Source: Quillaja saponaria
Taxonomy: Eukaryota; Streptophyta; Magnoliopsida; Fabales; Quillajaceae
DNA: 64,000 nucleotides
Direction of reading: 5' to 3'
NCBI GenBank assembly: GCA_029379385.1
Contig: CM055605.1
Location: 8,591,001 to 8,655,000, forward strand
Part shown: positions 1 to 10,953 of the stretch, piece by piece
Layout of the letters: every line of letters starts with the position of its first letter
How positions within the stretch are numbered: position 1 is the stretch's first letter
The notes under the pieces: model-generated
Seen by the model: the letters and a program-made list of their open reading frames with translations, nothing else
Told to the model about the DNA's origin: nothing
Databases searched by the model: none
Program-made: the position numbers and the translations under genes

Positions 1-69
1 TTTTATCATCCTCCCTGTTCTAGAATTCTGATCAACTGTTAAACCAAGTATTTAGTTAAACAATGTTTG

Positions 70-77
70 TATAAATA
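70..77 (+). promoter_or_regulatory. TATA box of the intact cystatin gene
   Basis: The octamer TATAAATA lies 44 bases before the cystatin ATG. That spacing fits a plant core promoter with a short leader. The downstream bases with AGCTTCAAGCAA recur before the second cystatin copy (10921-10935), so leader and promoter were duplicated together with the gene. Assignment rests on motif and position only. Confidence 0.6.
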
Positions 78-121
78 TTCATACAGCAAGAGCTTCAAGC
101 AAATAACCAACAAACATCAGG

Positions 122-481
122 ATGAGAATTCACAGCCTCTTCTTTCTTCTTTCCCTTCTTTTTGCTCCTATGTTTTGTTCGGTTAGTAGCCGGAAAGAAC
201 TTCGGGTCTATGGTTGGCAGCCAATTAAGGATGTTAAAGATCTACACGTGATAGAGATTGCAGAATTTGCAGTGACAGAATTCAACAAGGAATCTATGAT
301 AACTTTAGAATTCCAAAGCGTAGTTAAGGGTGAGATCCAGGTGTTGGTGACTGGAACCAACTACCGTCTGGTGGTGGCCGCAGCAGATAGTGAAGAGATG
401 GCAACTGATCAGTACCAAGCTGTTGTTTCAGAAAATCATTCAGGGGACAAGAACCTCCTGTCTTTTATATCTTATGAATGA
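122..481 (+). CDS. Phytocystatin (secreted cysteine protease inhibitor), intact but with altered inhibitory sites
   Basis: Single-exon gene of 119 codons. Residues 1 to about 22 are a hydrophobic signal peptide (MRIHSLFFLLSLLFAPMFCS), so the product should enter the secretory pathway. The plant-cystatin alpha-helix motif is visible at about residues 44-56 (IEIAEFAVTEFNKE), followed by beta strands including GTNYRLVV. Family members bind papain-like proteases through an N-terminal Gly, a QxVxG loop and a C-terminal Trp. Here all three are off: GGW is YGW, the loop reads QVLVTG with one extra residue, and the Trp position near the C-terminus is Ser (VVSENHSGDK). The decayed sister copy at 10954 keeps GGW and QVVSG. 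Family membership is secure; inhibitory activity is doubtful. The start is the only ATG before the signal peptide and sits downstream of a TATA box. Confidence 0.92.
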   Translation: MRIHSLFFLLSLLFAPMFCSVSSRKELRVYGWQPIKDVKDLHVIEIAEFAVTEFNKESMITLEFQSVVKGEIQVLVTGTNYRLVVAAADSEEMATDQYQAVVSENHSGDKNLLSFISYE

Positions 482-1029
482 ATAATGATAAAATGTTTGT
501 TAAGTTAAGCTCTAAAATCTGTATTTTATTAGTGTATCAGTCAGACAATGTTTTATGCTCCAAAAATCTGTATTAATTCTAAGTGTATGAGTCGGAGAAA
601 TCTGTATTTTATTAGTGTTCAATATTTTTCATATTTTTCAGAGGACAATAATCACCAGATTCAAAAAAATTCGTATAAGAAATTTAAAATAAAGAGTGTA
701 TGACAGAGAAGTTAAAAAAAGCAGAATAATGCAAGAAATAAAAAACACAACCTCAACAAGTGATTTTTAGAGTTTAATTACAATTCTTGCATGGATTTTA
801 CCTGCAGCTTCTTAAACTAAATGATACAGGAAGCTCACTTCCGAGAAGTTCTGAAGTTTTTAATTTGTAAGTTCTAAACAAATTGATTGGGCTTATAAAC
901 TACACAATGAAATATAATTGTCTTCTCTTTTTTTATAAATTTTGTCATCCCATGTGAAAACACGATTTGATTCGAGATCCTTGGTAAAGACTTGGAGCTA
1001 GTTCTAATTTTTTGCTCAAAATTAAATTA
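482..1029 (+). other. 3' flank of the cystatin gene, no gene seen
   Basis: AT-rich DNA. Bases 493-545 resemble the 3' flank of the decayed copy at 11368-11420 (AAAATGTTTG followed by similar text), showing that the duplication unit extends past the stop codon. A short phrase (ATCTGTATTTTATTAGTGT) occurs twice, near 517 and 600. No coding signal on either strand. Confidence 0.5.
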
Positions 1030-1037
1030 TCCGACTT

Positions 1038-1522
1038 TAGGTGTGTACAACCGTACGGGTCGATCTGGATGAAGGTAAAATGTCACCCAAAAAAATTTCA
1101 CCCAACTTTAAAAGTCAAGTGGCTAGGTAATAAAAATTTTCACTTGTCATAAAAATCAGGTGGGTTGAAAATTAAAATTCAAAATAATAAAAACAATATT
1201 AATTTATAGTTTTTTAACTAAATCAAAATAAATTTAAGAGAAGAGAAAATGATGCATATTTAACAATAATATAAAATATAATATTTACACAGTAATATTT
1301 TATATTTAGACTTAGTATTTATTTATAAAAAATAATTTAATAAATATTAAAACATAATTTCGGATGAGTCGCGTACATTCGGTTCAAAAAATCTCAACCC
1401 GAAATTAAAAACAAAAAATTACCCAATCATACAATTAATTTTTGCTAGGGTCATCCAGTTTCGATCAGATTCTGGTGGGTTGGATAGGATTCGGTAGGTT
1501 GGCGGTTTTTATGCACACCCTA
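1038..1522. mobile_element. Non-autonomous hAT-like MITE
   Basis: The 485-bp segment starts TAGGTGTGTACAACCG and ends in the imperfect inverse (ATGCACACCCTA). It is flanked by TCCGACTT (1030-1037) and CCCGACTT (1523-1530), an 8-bp target duplication with one mismatch. An 8-bp duplication and short terminal inverted repeats are typical of hAT elements. Inside it has no ORF. Class is inferred from duplication length; the family is not recognised. Confidence 0.6.
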
Positions 1523-1530
1523 CCCGACTT

Positions 1531-2069
1531 GGATGAAGATGCATATCCTTTCTACATACTAGAGACCTTATCACATAACCCACAATACTTTTTCTGTAAT
1601 GCGTGAATTTTGTTTAGAAAAAATAACAAAAAGTCGTATTTAAAATTTTAAAGAAGTCCTAAAATAATTCACATAGATCAATAAATCAAATATTTATTTT
1701 GAAGAATTTTTAATTTTTTTCTTCTTCAAAATAAGTCATTTTAATAATTAATAACAATAAATATAATACCAATTTTATCCTTTAGTCATCAAGCTATTCT
1801 CACCAAAAAAATAACTCTTCTTTGAAAAATCAAACTTCTACTTTTTTAATACAAAAAATAATTATCTTAAAATTTATTTTCTCTTTGTTATTTTTTCAAT
1901 TTTTCTTTGTATTAAACTTCAACCATTTTAAATTATTGTAAATTTGTTAGATTAAAACTTTTATTTTGTTGATTAGACATAATTTTTATTATTATCTTTT
2001 TAATTTAGATTTCATTCTTAATTTATTAATTTATGGAGAGAAAATAATTTGATAATTTGATAAATAATG
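1531..2069. other. AT-rich spacer, nothing recognised
   Basis: No ORF, RNA gene or terminal repeats seen. Very AT-rich. Confidence 0.5.
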
Positions 2070-3220
2070 ATTAAAATTAGTAATATGTATTATTATGAGT
2101 AAAATAACTTATGTTAAGACTTTTTGAAATTTAAAATTTAAAATATGACTTTTATTAGTACTTTTTCCCTTTTTTTTCCTTCTGTATTAGAATAAATTTA
2201 AGGCCTGAAATTAGAAACTGGATCTAAGCTCATGGACATTCTTCATCTCGAAACCCAACAATTCATTATTTGTTTCTTTATTTCTTTTCGTATTCCTTTC
2301 TCTGTCTATATTATATCTCCCTCCATTCCTTTCCCTGTTCTTATCTCTCTCTCTAATTATATATATATATATATATATATACTTTTTTTTCTCCAAGATG
2401 GAAAATTGTAGGCATAAGATGAAATTTTCCAACATTGCCAATAGAATCCCAGCTCCCATCAATACGTAGAGCAAACTTCTCCAAATAATAATAATAATAA
2501 TAGTGCCATTTAATATAAAAAAAATATTTATAACTCTTCGTATCAAATATATATAAAATCTCATCATATACCGTTATCAATACTCACTTTTTAAAGTAGA
2601 CAAGAAATTCAATAATTTCATTTTATTATAGAGTGAATATTATATTTATAATCTCACTTAAAAATTAATATCTCCATTGTATTTCCCAACAAAACTCTCC
2701 CTCTCCTCTACAAATTACTCCAAACTCTTGGTAACTCCTATCCTCATTAAAGCTGCCTCCATTATAAGCATGTCTCTCTCTGTCCCTCCCTTAGCTATGA
2801 TAAAAAAGAGAATATTTGGTTTTTTTTTTTTTTTTTTTGGTTGGAAACTAAAATAGAGATATTCAGGAGAGTAGGAGAGTTTATCGACAACAAAATAGAA
2901 ATACTATTTTTTTTATTGAGAATATAATACAACCTTTACCCTTAACTTCGATGAAACGATAATATTTAATTACTTGTCCACTTAAAAAAAAAAAAAATTG
3001 ACATTGATAACAAAATAGTATATATTGCTTAATTTTTGCAATGAAGTTGTCTTATATATGGTTTTATTCATTTGATTCCATGGTTTTCGATTATTTTTTA
3101 ATGCACATGATAATTTTATTTTATTTTTCATTAATTGGCCACATCCAATTATTGGCCTAATTAGAAAGAATTCGCTCCAAAAAAATAAATTAAATTAAGA
3201 AATTATGAATATTAGTAATC
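2070..3220. repeat. Segmental duplication, copy 1 (partner at 7045-7375 and 8230-8500)
   Basis: Bases about 2075-2450 match 7050-7370 (shared marker GGATCTAAG with CATGGACATTCTTC), and 2985-3220 match 8245-8500 (marker TTGACATTGATAACAAAATA). The order and strand are the same in both copies, so this is a direct duplication of the cystatin 3' flank. A dinucleotide AT run lies at 2358-2382. The partner copy is interrupted by a MITE at 7408-8226, so that insertion came after the duplication or hit only that copy. Confidence 0.8.
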
Positions 3221-3244
3221 ATACATAGTAGTTAATTGTCATTA

Positions 3245-3527
3245 AAAAAAAATACTAATACTCTTTGATATCAATTTAAACTGTATATTGTCAAAAAAAA
3301 AAACCACTAATACTCCTTGATACGAGTTTAAATTGTCAACGATTCCAAAAAAAAATAATATGAATACTCTTTGATAAAAATTTTAACTGTCAATGGTTCA
3401 ATTAAAAAAAAAAAAAAAACAAGAATATTCCTTGATACTAGTTTAAACTGTCAACATTTTCCCAAAAAAAATAAATTGGGAACACCAACTCTCTTTGATA
3501 TGAGTCTTAACTATCAATGCTTCTAAA
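3245..3527. repeat. About five imperfect tandem repeats of roughly 60-65 bp
   Basis: Each unit has an A-run, then a phrase like AATACTCTTTGATA, then a phrase like TTTAAACTGTCAA. Five units can be read, diverged from each other mainly in the A-run length. They lie directly before the next tandem array, and both may belong to the same decayed retroelement. Confidence 0.7.
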
Positions 3528-3559
3528 AAAGAATATCATCACTCATCAGCATGATGTCT

Positions 3560-4240
3560 AAACAACATGCAATCTCCAAAATTCAAAAGTTCCTTGCCAT
3601 GAGACAAAACTGCTCTAAATCTTTAACCTTCTTCAGTACGAACATAAACTATTACAAATCTTCAAAACTTCAAGATTTCTTAGCACAAACATAAACTGCT
3701 CCAAATCTCTAAATCTTTAAAGTTCATCATCACCAAGTGAAATTATTCCAATACTTCAAAATTCCTTAGCATGAAGTAAAACTGCTCCAAAATTTCAAGA
3801 TTTCTTAGCATGAAATGAAACTGCTCCAAAGCCTCAAGATTCCTCAACACGAACAAAAATTGCTCCAAATCTTCAAATTTACTCAACACAAAATGAAACT
3901 GCTCCAAATCTATCAAGTTTATTGGCACGAAGTGAAACTACTCAAAAACTTAAAGGTTCTTCAATATGAAGTGAAACTTCCTCAAAGTTTCAATTCATCC
4001 AAATCTTCAAATTTACTCAACACAAAATGAAACTGCTCCAAATCTATCAAGTTTATTGGCACGAAGTGAAACTACTCAAAAACTTAAAGGTTCTTCAATA
4101 TGAAGTGAAACTTCCTCAAAGTTTCAAGGTTTATCAACACAACATCAAACTGCCTCAAATTCTCAAACGTTTCCTTGACACAAACTAAAACTGTTTCAAA
4201 AAAAAAAAAAACTTTGTTGACAATAATCAAGCCACAAAAG
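3560..4240. repeat. Degenerate tandem array with a recent 127-bp duplication
   Basis: Variants of GAAACTGCTCCAAATCTTCA recur about every 40-50 bases. Within the array 3867-3993 and 4001-4127 appear identical (127 bp, offset 134), so one unit was duplicated recently. Short ORFs on both strands here are only open because the repeat lacks stops. Such internal arrays are common in some plant Ty3/gypsy elements, and an LTR-like start follows at about 4328. Confidence 0.75.
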
Positions 4241-4309
4241 GCATGAAGATTTCAAGCCACAAAGGACAAGATACTTCAAGCCTCAACATTTATTGCATGA
4301 TGAGGTTAA

Positions 4310-5050
4310 TGCTCGAAGTGGGGGGAATTTATAGACACCAAAATTTTGACATTTTTGTCTATTAAAATAATTAACCAATTTAAGGGTCAATTAGTTAAAT
4401 TATAAATTAGTAAATTAGATACTAATTGTCAAAATACAAATTGACAAATTAAACACTAAGTGGTCAATTGACATAAACACAAATTGGCAATCAACACCTA
4501 TCACAACCAAATCATCTCAAATCAACCTCAATCATAATCAAATCATTTTCAATTACCCAACATTCCATTCAATCACCTCCAATTACATTTAAATTGGATA
4601 TATTCTTCAATCACCACAATTACCTCAAAAATTCAAACTTTTCCACCTAGCCTCTTCCTCTAAATAGGTTCATATAGGCAATAGAAGAAAGGCAGAAAAC
4701 TCATGACACCAAATCTCTTGAAACTCCTTTATTTTTCTCTCTCAAACAACAGAGATTCAAGCAAGCCACAAATCTCTGTGATCAAGCTTAGTACCCGTAA
4801 AGGTCACAAGACATTTCTTAACAATCATCCTCAATTATCACATTTTAAAAAAGTACATCAATTCAACTGGGATTAAGTTTCATAGCCATCAGATCAATTA
4901 AAATTTTCAAGGAGATTGAATCAGAAGAATATATTTTTTTATTTTTTTTTATTGTAAAAAGTATTAATTCAGATATTGTACCATCTTTTTACAAATATAA
5001 TACAATTATTATTTTTGCACATATTTTTCTGTTTGTTACTTTTAGGCCTG
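4310..5050 (+). mobile_element. Possible 3' end of an LTR retrotransposon (polypurine tract plus LTR start)
   Basis: A purine run (GAAGTGGGGGGAA, 4315-4327) is followed by TTTATAGACACCAAAATTTTGAC, shown here only as its key parts ATAGACACC and AAAATTTTGAC. That opening is familiar from plant Ty3/gypsy LTRs, and the tandem array upstream fits the internal region of such elements. I found no second LTR, primer site or coding domain in the window, so this is a weak call and the right boundary is a guess. Confidence 0.35.
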
Positions 5051-6040
5051 TATTCGTTATTCATAAAAAAAAACCCATATATACTGTGGCTTCTAAGATA
5101 ATTCCAAATACATCCTACCGTCCGGCCGCCAGCTCTAGAGAGAAACGCAAGTTAGAATAAAGTAAATCTAATATGGACAACGAAAAAAGAAGAAGAAAGA
5201 TTTAGGCTAACCTCGAAGGAAGCAGATGCCAGTATAAGTTCCATTTATTATGTTTGAATTTTAGAAAACATAGAAATCTATTTTTTTTTTATAAAAAAGA
5301 AAAATCCAAAAAGTAATGTTGGTGACCATTTCCGTTTTATCTTATTTTAAATCTCAAAACTGATTGCATCATTTTATGAATTTTACCTCTTGAAAAAAAA
5401 TTAGTTATCCTCCAATATCTAAAAAGTGATAATAATTAGATTTTGGCCTAAAAATATAATAAAGCTTTGAAATATAGAAATAGTAGACAACTAGATGATG
5501 GTGAGTTTGTATTCCAGATTTTAACATAAGGAAAAGTGTGATTAAGTAATATAGTTTGGCACAATGCAAGTAGAATGAAAATATTATAGCATCAAACAGC
5601 GTGAAAGGTGTCACATCATGCGTCTTGGCTCTCTGTCAACTACCCAAAAGCCATATGCTGAATTTATTGGAAGACTAGTCTTTTGTTACAAAACATCCAT
5701 CCACCCCGAAGGTAACAAAATCATTTGGATTAGTAATATTTATGGGCCAGCCGAACAAAAGTACATATCCATCTAGAACTTTTTTTCACAAATCTGAGAT
5801 AGCAAATATTCTTGTGCCTAAATATATATAAAAAAAGTGGCAAAGACATTAAAAATTAACACCAATTTACAAGATATATCAAAAGAATTTGAATTATATA
5901 TATAGGCATAACAAGGGAAAAAAAAAAAAAAAAAACCTATCTAATTTATTATTTTTTTTCTAAAAATCTCTCCTACTTAGCTGCAAGAACATTAAAAGTA
6001 GTTTGGCACGTATGGATTGTACATTTTAAAATCATTTTTT
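5051..6040. other. AT-rich spacer, nothing recognised
   Basis: No coding region, RNA gene or clear transposon end seen on either strand; only short A and T runs. Confidence 0.5.
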
Positions 6041-6045
6041 TAAAA

Positions 6046-6470
6046 TTGGTACCTAGAATATGAAATAGTCAAACGTGCTTAAGTGGAATTGGAATTTTAC
6101 ATTTCAAGTTCGATAAAATTGGTACTATGAAAGAACAAAAATATTTTGTATTACATTAAATAATAAATAAATAAAGTAGTATAAAATACCTAAGTGCACC
6201 AAAAATAAATAAATATACATATTAGTTTGTTAAAATTGGTACATAGGATATTAGTTTGTTAAAATTGGTACATAGGATATGAAATAGTCAAACGTACTTA
6301 CGTGGAATTGGAATTTCTCATTTCAATTTTGATAGAATTGGTATTATGAAAGAACAAAAATATTACAAAAATATTTTGTATTACATTAAATAATAAAAAT
6401 AAAATAAAAAATATTAAATACCTAAGTGCACAAAAAATTAATAAAAATATATATTAGTTTGTCAATATTA
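6046..6470. repeat. Tandem duplication of about 215 bp, two diverged copies
   Basis: The stretch from about 6046 (AAATTGGTACCTAGAATATG) repeats from about 6262 (with CATAGGATATG), including GAAATAGTCAAACGT, GAATTGGAATTT and ATTATGAAAGAACAAAAATA-like text. A 29-bp sub-repeat (TTAGTTTGTTAAAATTGG...) occurs back to back at about 6223-6280. No gene. Confidence 0.75.
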
Positions 6471-6699
6471 AACAAATAAAATAACAAAATTATTAAATTC
6501 ATAACTTTATACATTGCGATCGAATCCAATCCTAGAAATATAGCAGAATTGCATTTTTCCTTTTTTTTCTTGATATTTTCCCATGCTATCTCTCTCTATA
6601 TATCCATGCAATGGAATATAAATTAGTAACACTGTCAATTAGATAAAGGACTCCATTTTTGTCCTTAATTAGCCCTACGGAAAGTTGAGAAGAAAAACC

Positions 6700-6936
6700 A
6701 TTAAAACTTTTCATCCCAAAATTATGCAGATAAGGAAACCAAATATTTGAAGGATCCAACCATTAAAATCCCTATCTTATCATTACCTAATTTTCCATTT
6801 TTTTCATCACTCATGTTTCCATTGCTTCCATTTGCGTCAATTGGTCTAGCATCATTGCTACTATAAATTGCAACCACACTCACAACCATTTTCTCACACT
6901 CCACAAAATTGAAGCAATCTTAAGCTTTTGTCAAGA
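6700..6936 (+). promoter_or_regulatory. Orphan cystatin promoter and leader (coding region lost)
   Basis: This stretch parallels the DNA before the decayed cystatin at 10954: GGAAACCAAATATTTGAAGG here against GGAAACCAAATATCTGAAGG there, then ACCATTAAAAT, then TTTTCCATTTTTTTCA, then CTCACAC and GAAGCAA. A TATA-like TATAAAT sits at 6862-6868. What follows (6937 on) is unrelated to cystatin, and by 7045 the sequence has joined the cystatin 3'-flank duplication. The cystatin body was therefore deleted or replaced between promoter and 3' flank. Whether the promoter still works cannot be seen. Confidence 0.65.
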
Positions 6937-7023
6937 ATGAAGACGCTAGTGGCATGCCGAGCCAGTGCAAGCCACAATGTCACTTGCTACAAACAAGGTC
7001 GGAGTCTAGCGAGATGGTGCTAG
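6937..7023 (+). other. 28-codon ORF directly behind the orphan cystatin promoter
   Basis: An ATG at 6937 lies where the cystatin start would be and opens 28 codons (MKTLVACRASASHNVTCYK...) to TAG at 7021. It resembles no protein I know. It is more GC-rich than its surroundings, which suggests inserted filler sequence. It may be chance; it is listed because it is the first ORF downstream of an apparently complete promoter and leader. Confidence 0.3.
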
Positions 7024-7044
7024 TGGTTTAGTGGGAGGGGCAGA

Positions 7045-8500
7045 GACTAGATGACAAATTAGTAATATATATTATTATGAGTAAAATGACTAATGTTAAG
7101 ACTTTTTGAAATTTAGAATTTAAAATATTATTTTTAATTATTATTTTCTTTTTTATTCTGTATTAGAATAAATTTAAGGCCTAAAAAGTAAAAACTGGAT
7201 CTAAGATCATGGACATTCTTCCTCTTGAAACCCAACACTTCATTATTTATTCCTTTTCGTATTCCTTTCTCTATCTATCTCCCTAGATGCCTTTACCTCT
7301 TCTTATCTCTATAATTTCTTCTTTTTTATTTTTTTCTCCAAGATGGAAATTTTCCAACATTGCCAATAAAAAAAAGTAATGTGTATTTTTCGCATTAACT
7401 TTCATTAGGGCTAATTTAGTACGCATGAATAATTTTTCAAAATTTGAATGGGAAAGAGAATGGAAATGGAAGGCTATGAGATGGAATGATTATTTCATTC
7501 TATTGTTTGGTAGCGTCAGTGAAAATATTCATTTCATTCTATTTATTTATTTGATAGGTTCTTTTCAAATCTGAAATGATATAAAAATTATGCTAAATTG
7601 AAAAAAATATCTCTAAAGGTAAAGTAATAATAATATAACATAATTTATGAAATTTATATATTTTTATATTATTATTATTATTACTTATATTATTTTATTA
7701 TTTTTATTATTTATTAATATTTTAGTTTAAAATTACTTTACAAATATATTCATATATATTAATTAATTAATTAATAATTATATTATTTAATGAAGGGGTA
7801 TTTTTGTCATTTGACTAAAATGAATTGATTTATTATATTTTATATACAAATTTTTTGTTTTTTATTATTTAATATTATTCAATGTGATGTGAAGAATATT
7901 TTTGCCATTTGACTAACCTAAATCTATTATTATTTAGCATATTTATTTATATATATTATTATTATTTTATTATTCTACAACTTTTTATTTAATTATATAT
8001 TTTATGTGATAGAATGGTATTTTGTAATTTGACTAAACTAAACCGATTTCATAAAAGTAGGATTAATGAGGAATTCCATCCCTAGGTGGATTTGAGAATT
8101 TCTACTTTTATGGAATAAAATAGTTGGAATGGATTGAACTTTTTGAGACTAAATACATACTAAGAATGATTATTCTATGAAATCATGCAATGAATGAAAT
8201 GACCAGTTATGTATACAACCTAGCCCTTAGCTTTTTGTCCACTTAAAAAATTTGACATTGATAACAAAATAGTATATATTGCTTAATTGTTGTAATGAAG
8301 TTGTGTTATGATTTTATACATTTGATTCCATATATGGTTTTCGATTATTTTTCAATGCACATGATAGATTTATTTTATTTTTCCATTAATTAGCATTGAC
8401 TTTTCATTAATTGGACACCTCCAATTATTGGCCAGATTGGAAAGAAATCGCTCTAAATATTAAATTTAAATTATGGAATTATGAATATTATTAGTCATAT
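7045..8500. repeat. Segmental duplication, copy 2, split by a MITE
   Basis: Left part 7045-7375 matches 2070-2450 and right part 8230-8500 matches 2945-3220, in the same order and strand. The two halves are separated by the element at 7408-8226. Copy 2 lacks the AT microsatellite and about 500 bp present in copy 1. Confidence 0.78.
7408..8226. mobile_element. Tourist/PIF-like MITE
   Basis: The segment begins GGGCTAATTTAGTACGCAT and ends in an imperfect inverse (GTATACAACCTAGCCC). TTA stands at both edges (7405-7407 and 8227-8229), the 3-bp target duplication typical of PIF/Harbinger elements. It splits the segmental duplication, which supports insertion. It carries no ORF. At about 820 bp it is long for a MITE. 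Confidence 0.6.
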
Positions 8501-10240
8501 ATAGTAAATTGTCATTACTCAATTTGCGTTTTCACTCCTCTAACCATATATATATATTAAACTAGAGGACTTGTAGTTTTGTCATGTGTGACTTTCAAAA
8601 GTGTCATGTGGTGCCAATGAATTCTTCTCTTGCCGGATGAATCTATAAAATTTTACCATGTGTTATCAGTTTTACATGTCCTAATCATAAATGCCACACA
8701 TAACATATTTTTTAAATATTTATTATAATATTTGATATATTTAATATGTGTAGACATATTTATAAAAAAAAAAATATTTATATACCTCGTTATTATATAA
8801 TATTATTAAGTTTTTAAAAGTTAAAACCTTTTAAAAACATATTAATTATTAATTCATTTTTCATCAATTTGTGAGCTCTTCATATTCTTTAATATTAATT
8901 TTAATTATTTCACACAATCTCTTTACTTTCTCATAATATTCATACTTTAAATTTGTTAATGTCTCTTTATTTTCTCATTTAGTATCAATATGTCATCTAT
9001 TAAGAAAATGATATAATTTAAAACGTTTTTCCTTCTCCAAAAAAAAAAAAAAAATCTATTTTTCTTTATACTCTTTATTTAGGTTTTTAAATTAATACAT
9101 TTTAAAACCATTTGAAATATTTCTCAACATCAATTTATAACCCTTCATATTTCTATTTTAATTATTTCACACAAACTTTTCACATTCTCATAATATTCCA
9201 CCGTAAATTGATATCATGTCTCTTCATTTTGTGATCTACTATAGATTTTCTTCTATTTAAAGGAGAGATATTAAATCCCAACATCTTATGTCATGTGCAA
9301 TAGCTATTTAAAACTGATCATCCTAATTTTGTGACATCAATCTTCTCACTATATGTTGTAAGTGTTTTTTTTCTTCATCATGTTCTCCATCTTTGATAGT
9401 ATGAAATTGCATGAATATATTGGCCCATAACATACGTAAATAGGTGGTTTACATATTTCTTACATCTGTATCTCTGGTCTATAGTATATAAAATATAAAA
9501 ATCAAAATTTTATGATCTTTTATTTGTAATTTAAAATGTGAATTGTTTTGTAAATTCTGCACAACAAAGAAGATTTATGATTATATTAAAAGACTTTTAG
9601 GGATGAATATATGAAAAACTCACTGTGAGGTTATAAGCCTTACAATATTTGGCTTATTTTTTTCTTTCAAATTATTAATTTTTTATATATCGTAACTTTT
9701 CTTTATATACAAAATATTTAATATAAAATTTAATTATCGTAATTTTTCTTTATATACAAAAATATTTATCTGTAATATAAAATTTAATTATTAAATTATT
9801 TGTATATATACATATTACGTTCATTTGCATGGACAATATGTATTATTCAATTGTTCTAACAATGTAGCATGCTCCCATAAATACAGATAAATGAACTTTT
9901 TTTGATTGATTGGTTATAAATTTTTGGTTTCCCTTCTTTTTTTTATCAGTAGGGTGGTTCGTCAACTAAATATTTAAATTGAGAATGAAATTTAGATATA
10001 TAATTATAAACACTATATATATACTAGATGTATTTGAATGATATATAAAATTTATTAGTGAAAGAGATCAAGGAACAAGAAAATAATGACAGAAAATTCA
10101 CGTCCCAGTATAGTTTATCTATTTCTCAAATTTTCAAAACACTTTTCAAGTCGGTTATATATTACTCAATAAAAAAAAAAAAAAAATCAATTTTAATGAT
10201 GTTAATACTGGCATGCATGCCATTACTTTAAAGTTTAATC
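8501..10240. other. AT-rich spacer, no gene recognised
   Basis: No ORF of note, no RNA gene, no matched terminal repeats. AT content is very high, with several A or T runs. The short phrase ATATACAAA with flanking TTTCTTTAT occurs twice near 9700 and 9750, a small local duplication. Confidence 0.5.
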
Positions 10241-10470
10241 CTTTTTTTTTTTTTTTGGTGCTAACAGGAAATAGATAAAAACTAGAGTTTTAAAATAATG
10301 CTAGGGAAACCAACTCCCCTAAAATCAGAATCAAAAGCCAAAGCTACAGTGCTTGGAACAAAATCAAAACAACAACTGGGCACTTGCATAAGACCTATTT
10401 TGCAAGGTCATCTGCACAACTGTTTGTTTCCCTGTAGGCATGATTAAGCTCCACTTCCTGAAAAGAATCC
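10241..10470 (-). mobile_element. 5'-truncated LINE: RNase H end and poly(A) tail
   Basis: Read on the minus strand, bases about 10460-10390 encode EVELNHAYRETNSCADDLAK, matching the C-terminal RNase H motif of plant LINEs (H-YRE-N--AD-LA). It runs on to a short 3' tail and ends in an A run (T run on plus, 10241-10257). The layout is that of a short 3' piece left by incomplete reverse transcription. I could not define a target duplication. Confidence 0.65.
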
Positions 10471-10953
10471 ATACAATTTATACTAAACCATTTAATTGAA
10501 TAACACCTACGTATGTAGGTGCGGTGCGGTGGGAGTTCTAATTCTCAGCTTTACGGTGGTATCGGGACCTATATAGGTGCGAACAAGTGTTTTTTCATAT
10601 ATAAGGTGGTAGTAATGTGAATGTAATATGATCCTTGTCAGATTATATGGGATATCCTACCTACTCTTCCATACTAATTAATTACAAATACAATCCTAGA
10701 AATAAATCCCTACGTACCTTTCCATACATATACATTACAAAAACAATCTTAGAAATAAATCAGAAAAAGGAAACCAAATATCTGAAGGATCAAACCATTA
10801 AAATTACATATTTATGCAAACCCAAATTTTCCATTTTTTTCACCCTACATGCATGCATATTCAGTCATATCCATCTAATATAAAATTCCAAGTTTTCCAA
10901 CCGTTCTCTCACACACACAGAAGCTTCAAAGCAATATAACCTACAACTAAGTC
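10471..10953 (+). promoter_or_regulatory. Upstream region of the decayed cystatin copy
   Basis: Bases about 10745-10950 match the orphan promoter at 6720-6936. TATAAAA-like text lies near 10879 and CTCACACACACAGAAGCTTCAAAGCAA forms the leader (key part AGCTTCAAAGCAA, also in the leader of the intact gene). No separate gene. Confidence 0.5.

Noticed and set aside
2211..2580. Minus-strand ORFs of 75 and 118 codons
   Set aside because: Low-complexity translations (poly-Ile/Tyr from the AT microsatellite) with no domain; they lie in a duplicated non-coding flank and are not kept in the other copy.
3743..4030. Repetitive ORFs on both strands (LEQFHF... and KLLQ...)
   Set aside because: They follow the tandem repeat in both directions; open frames arise because the repeat unit lacks stops.
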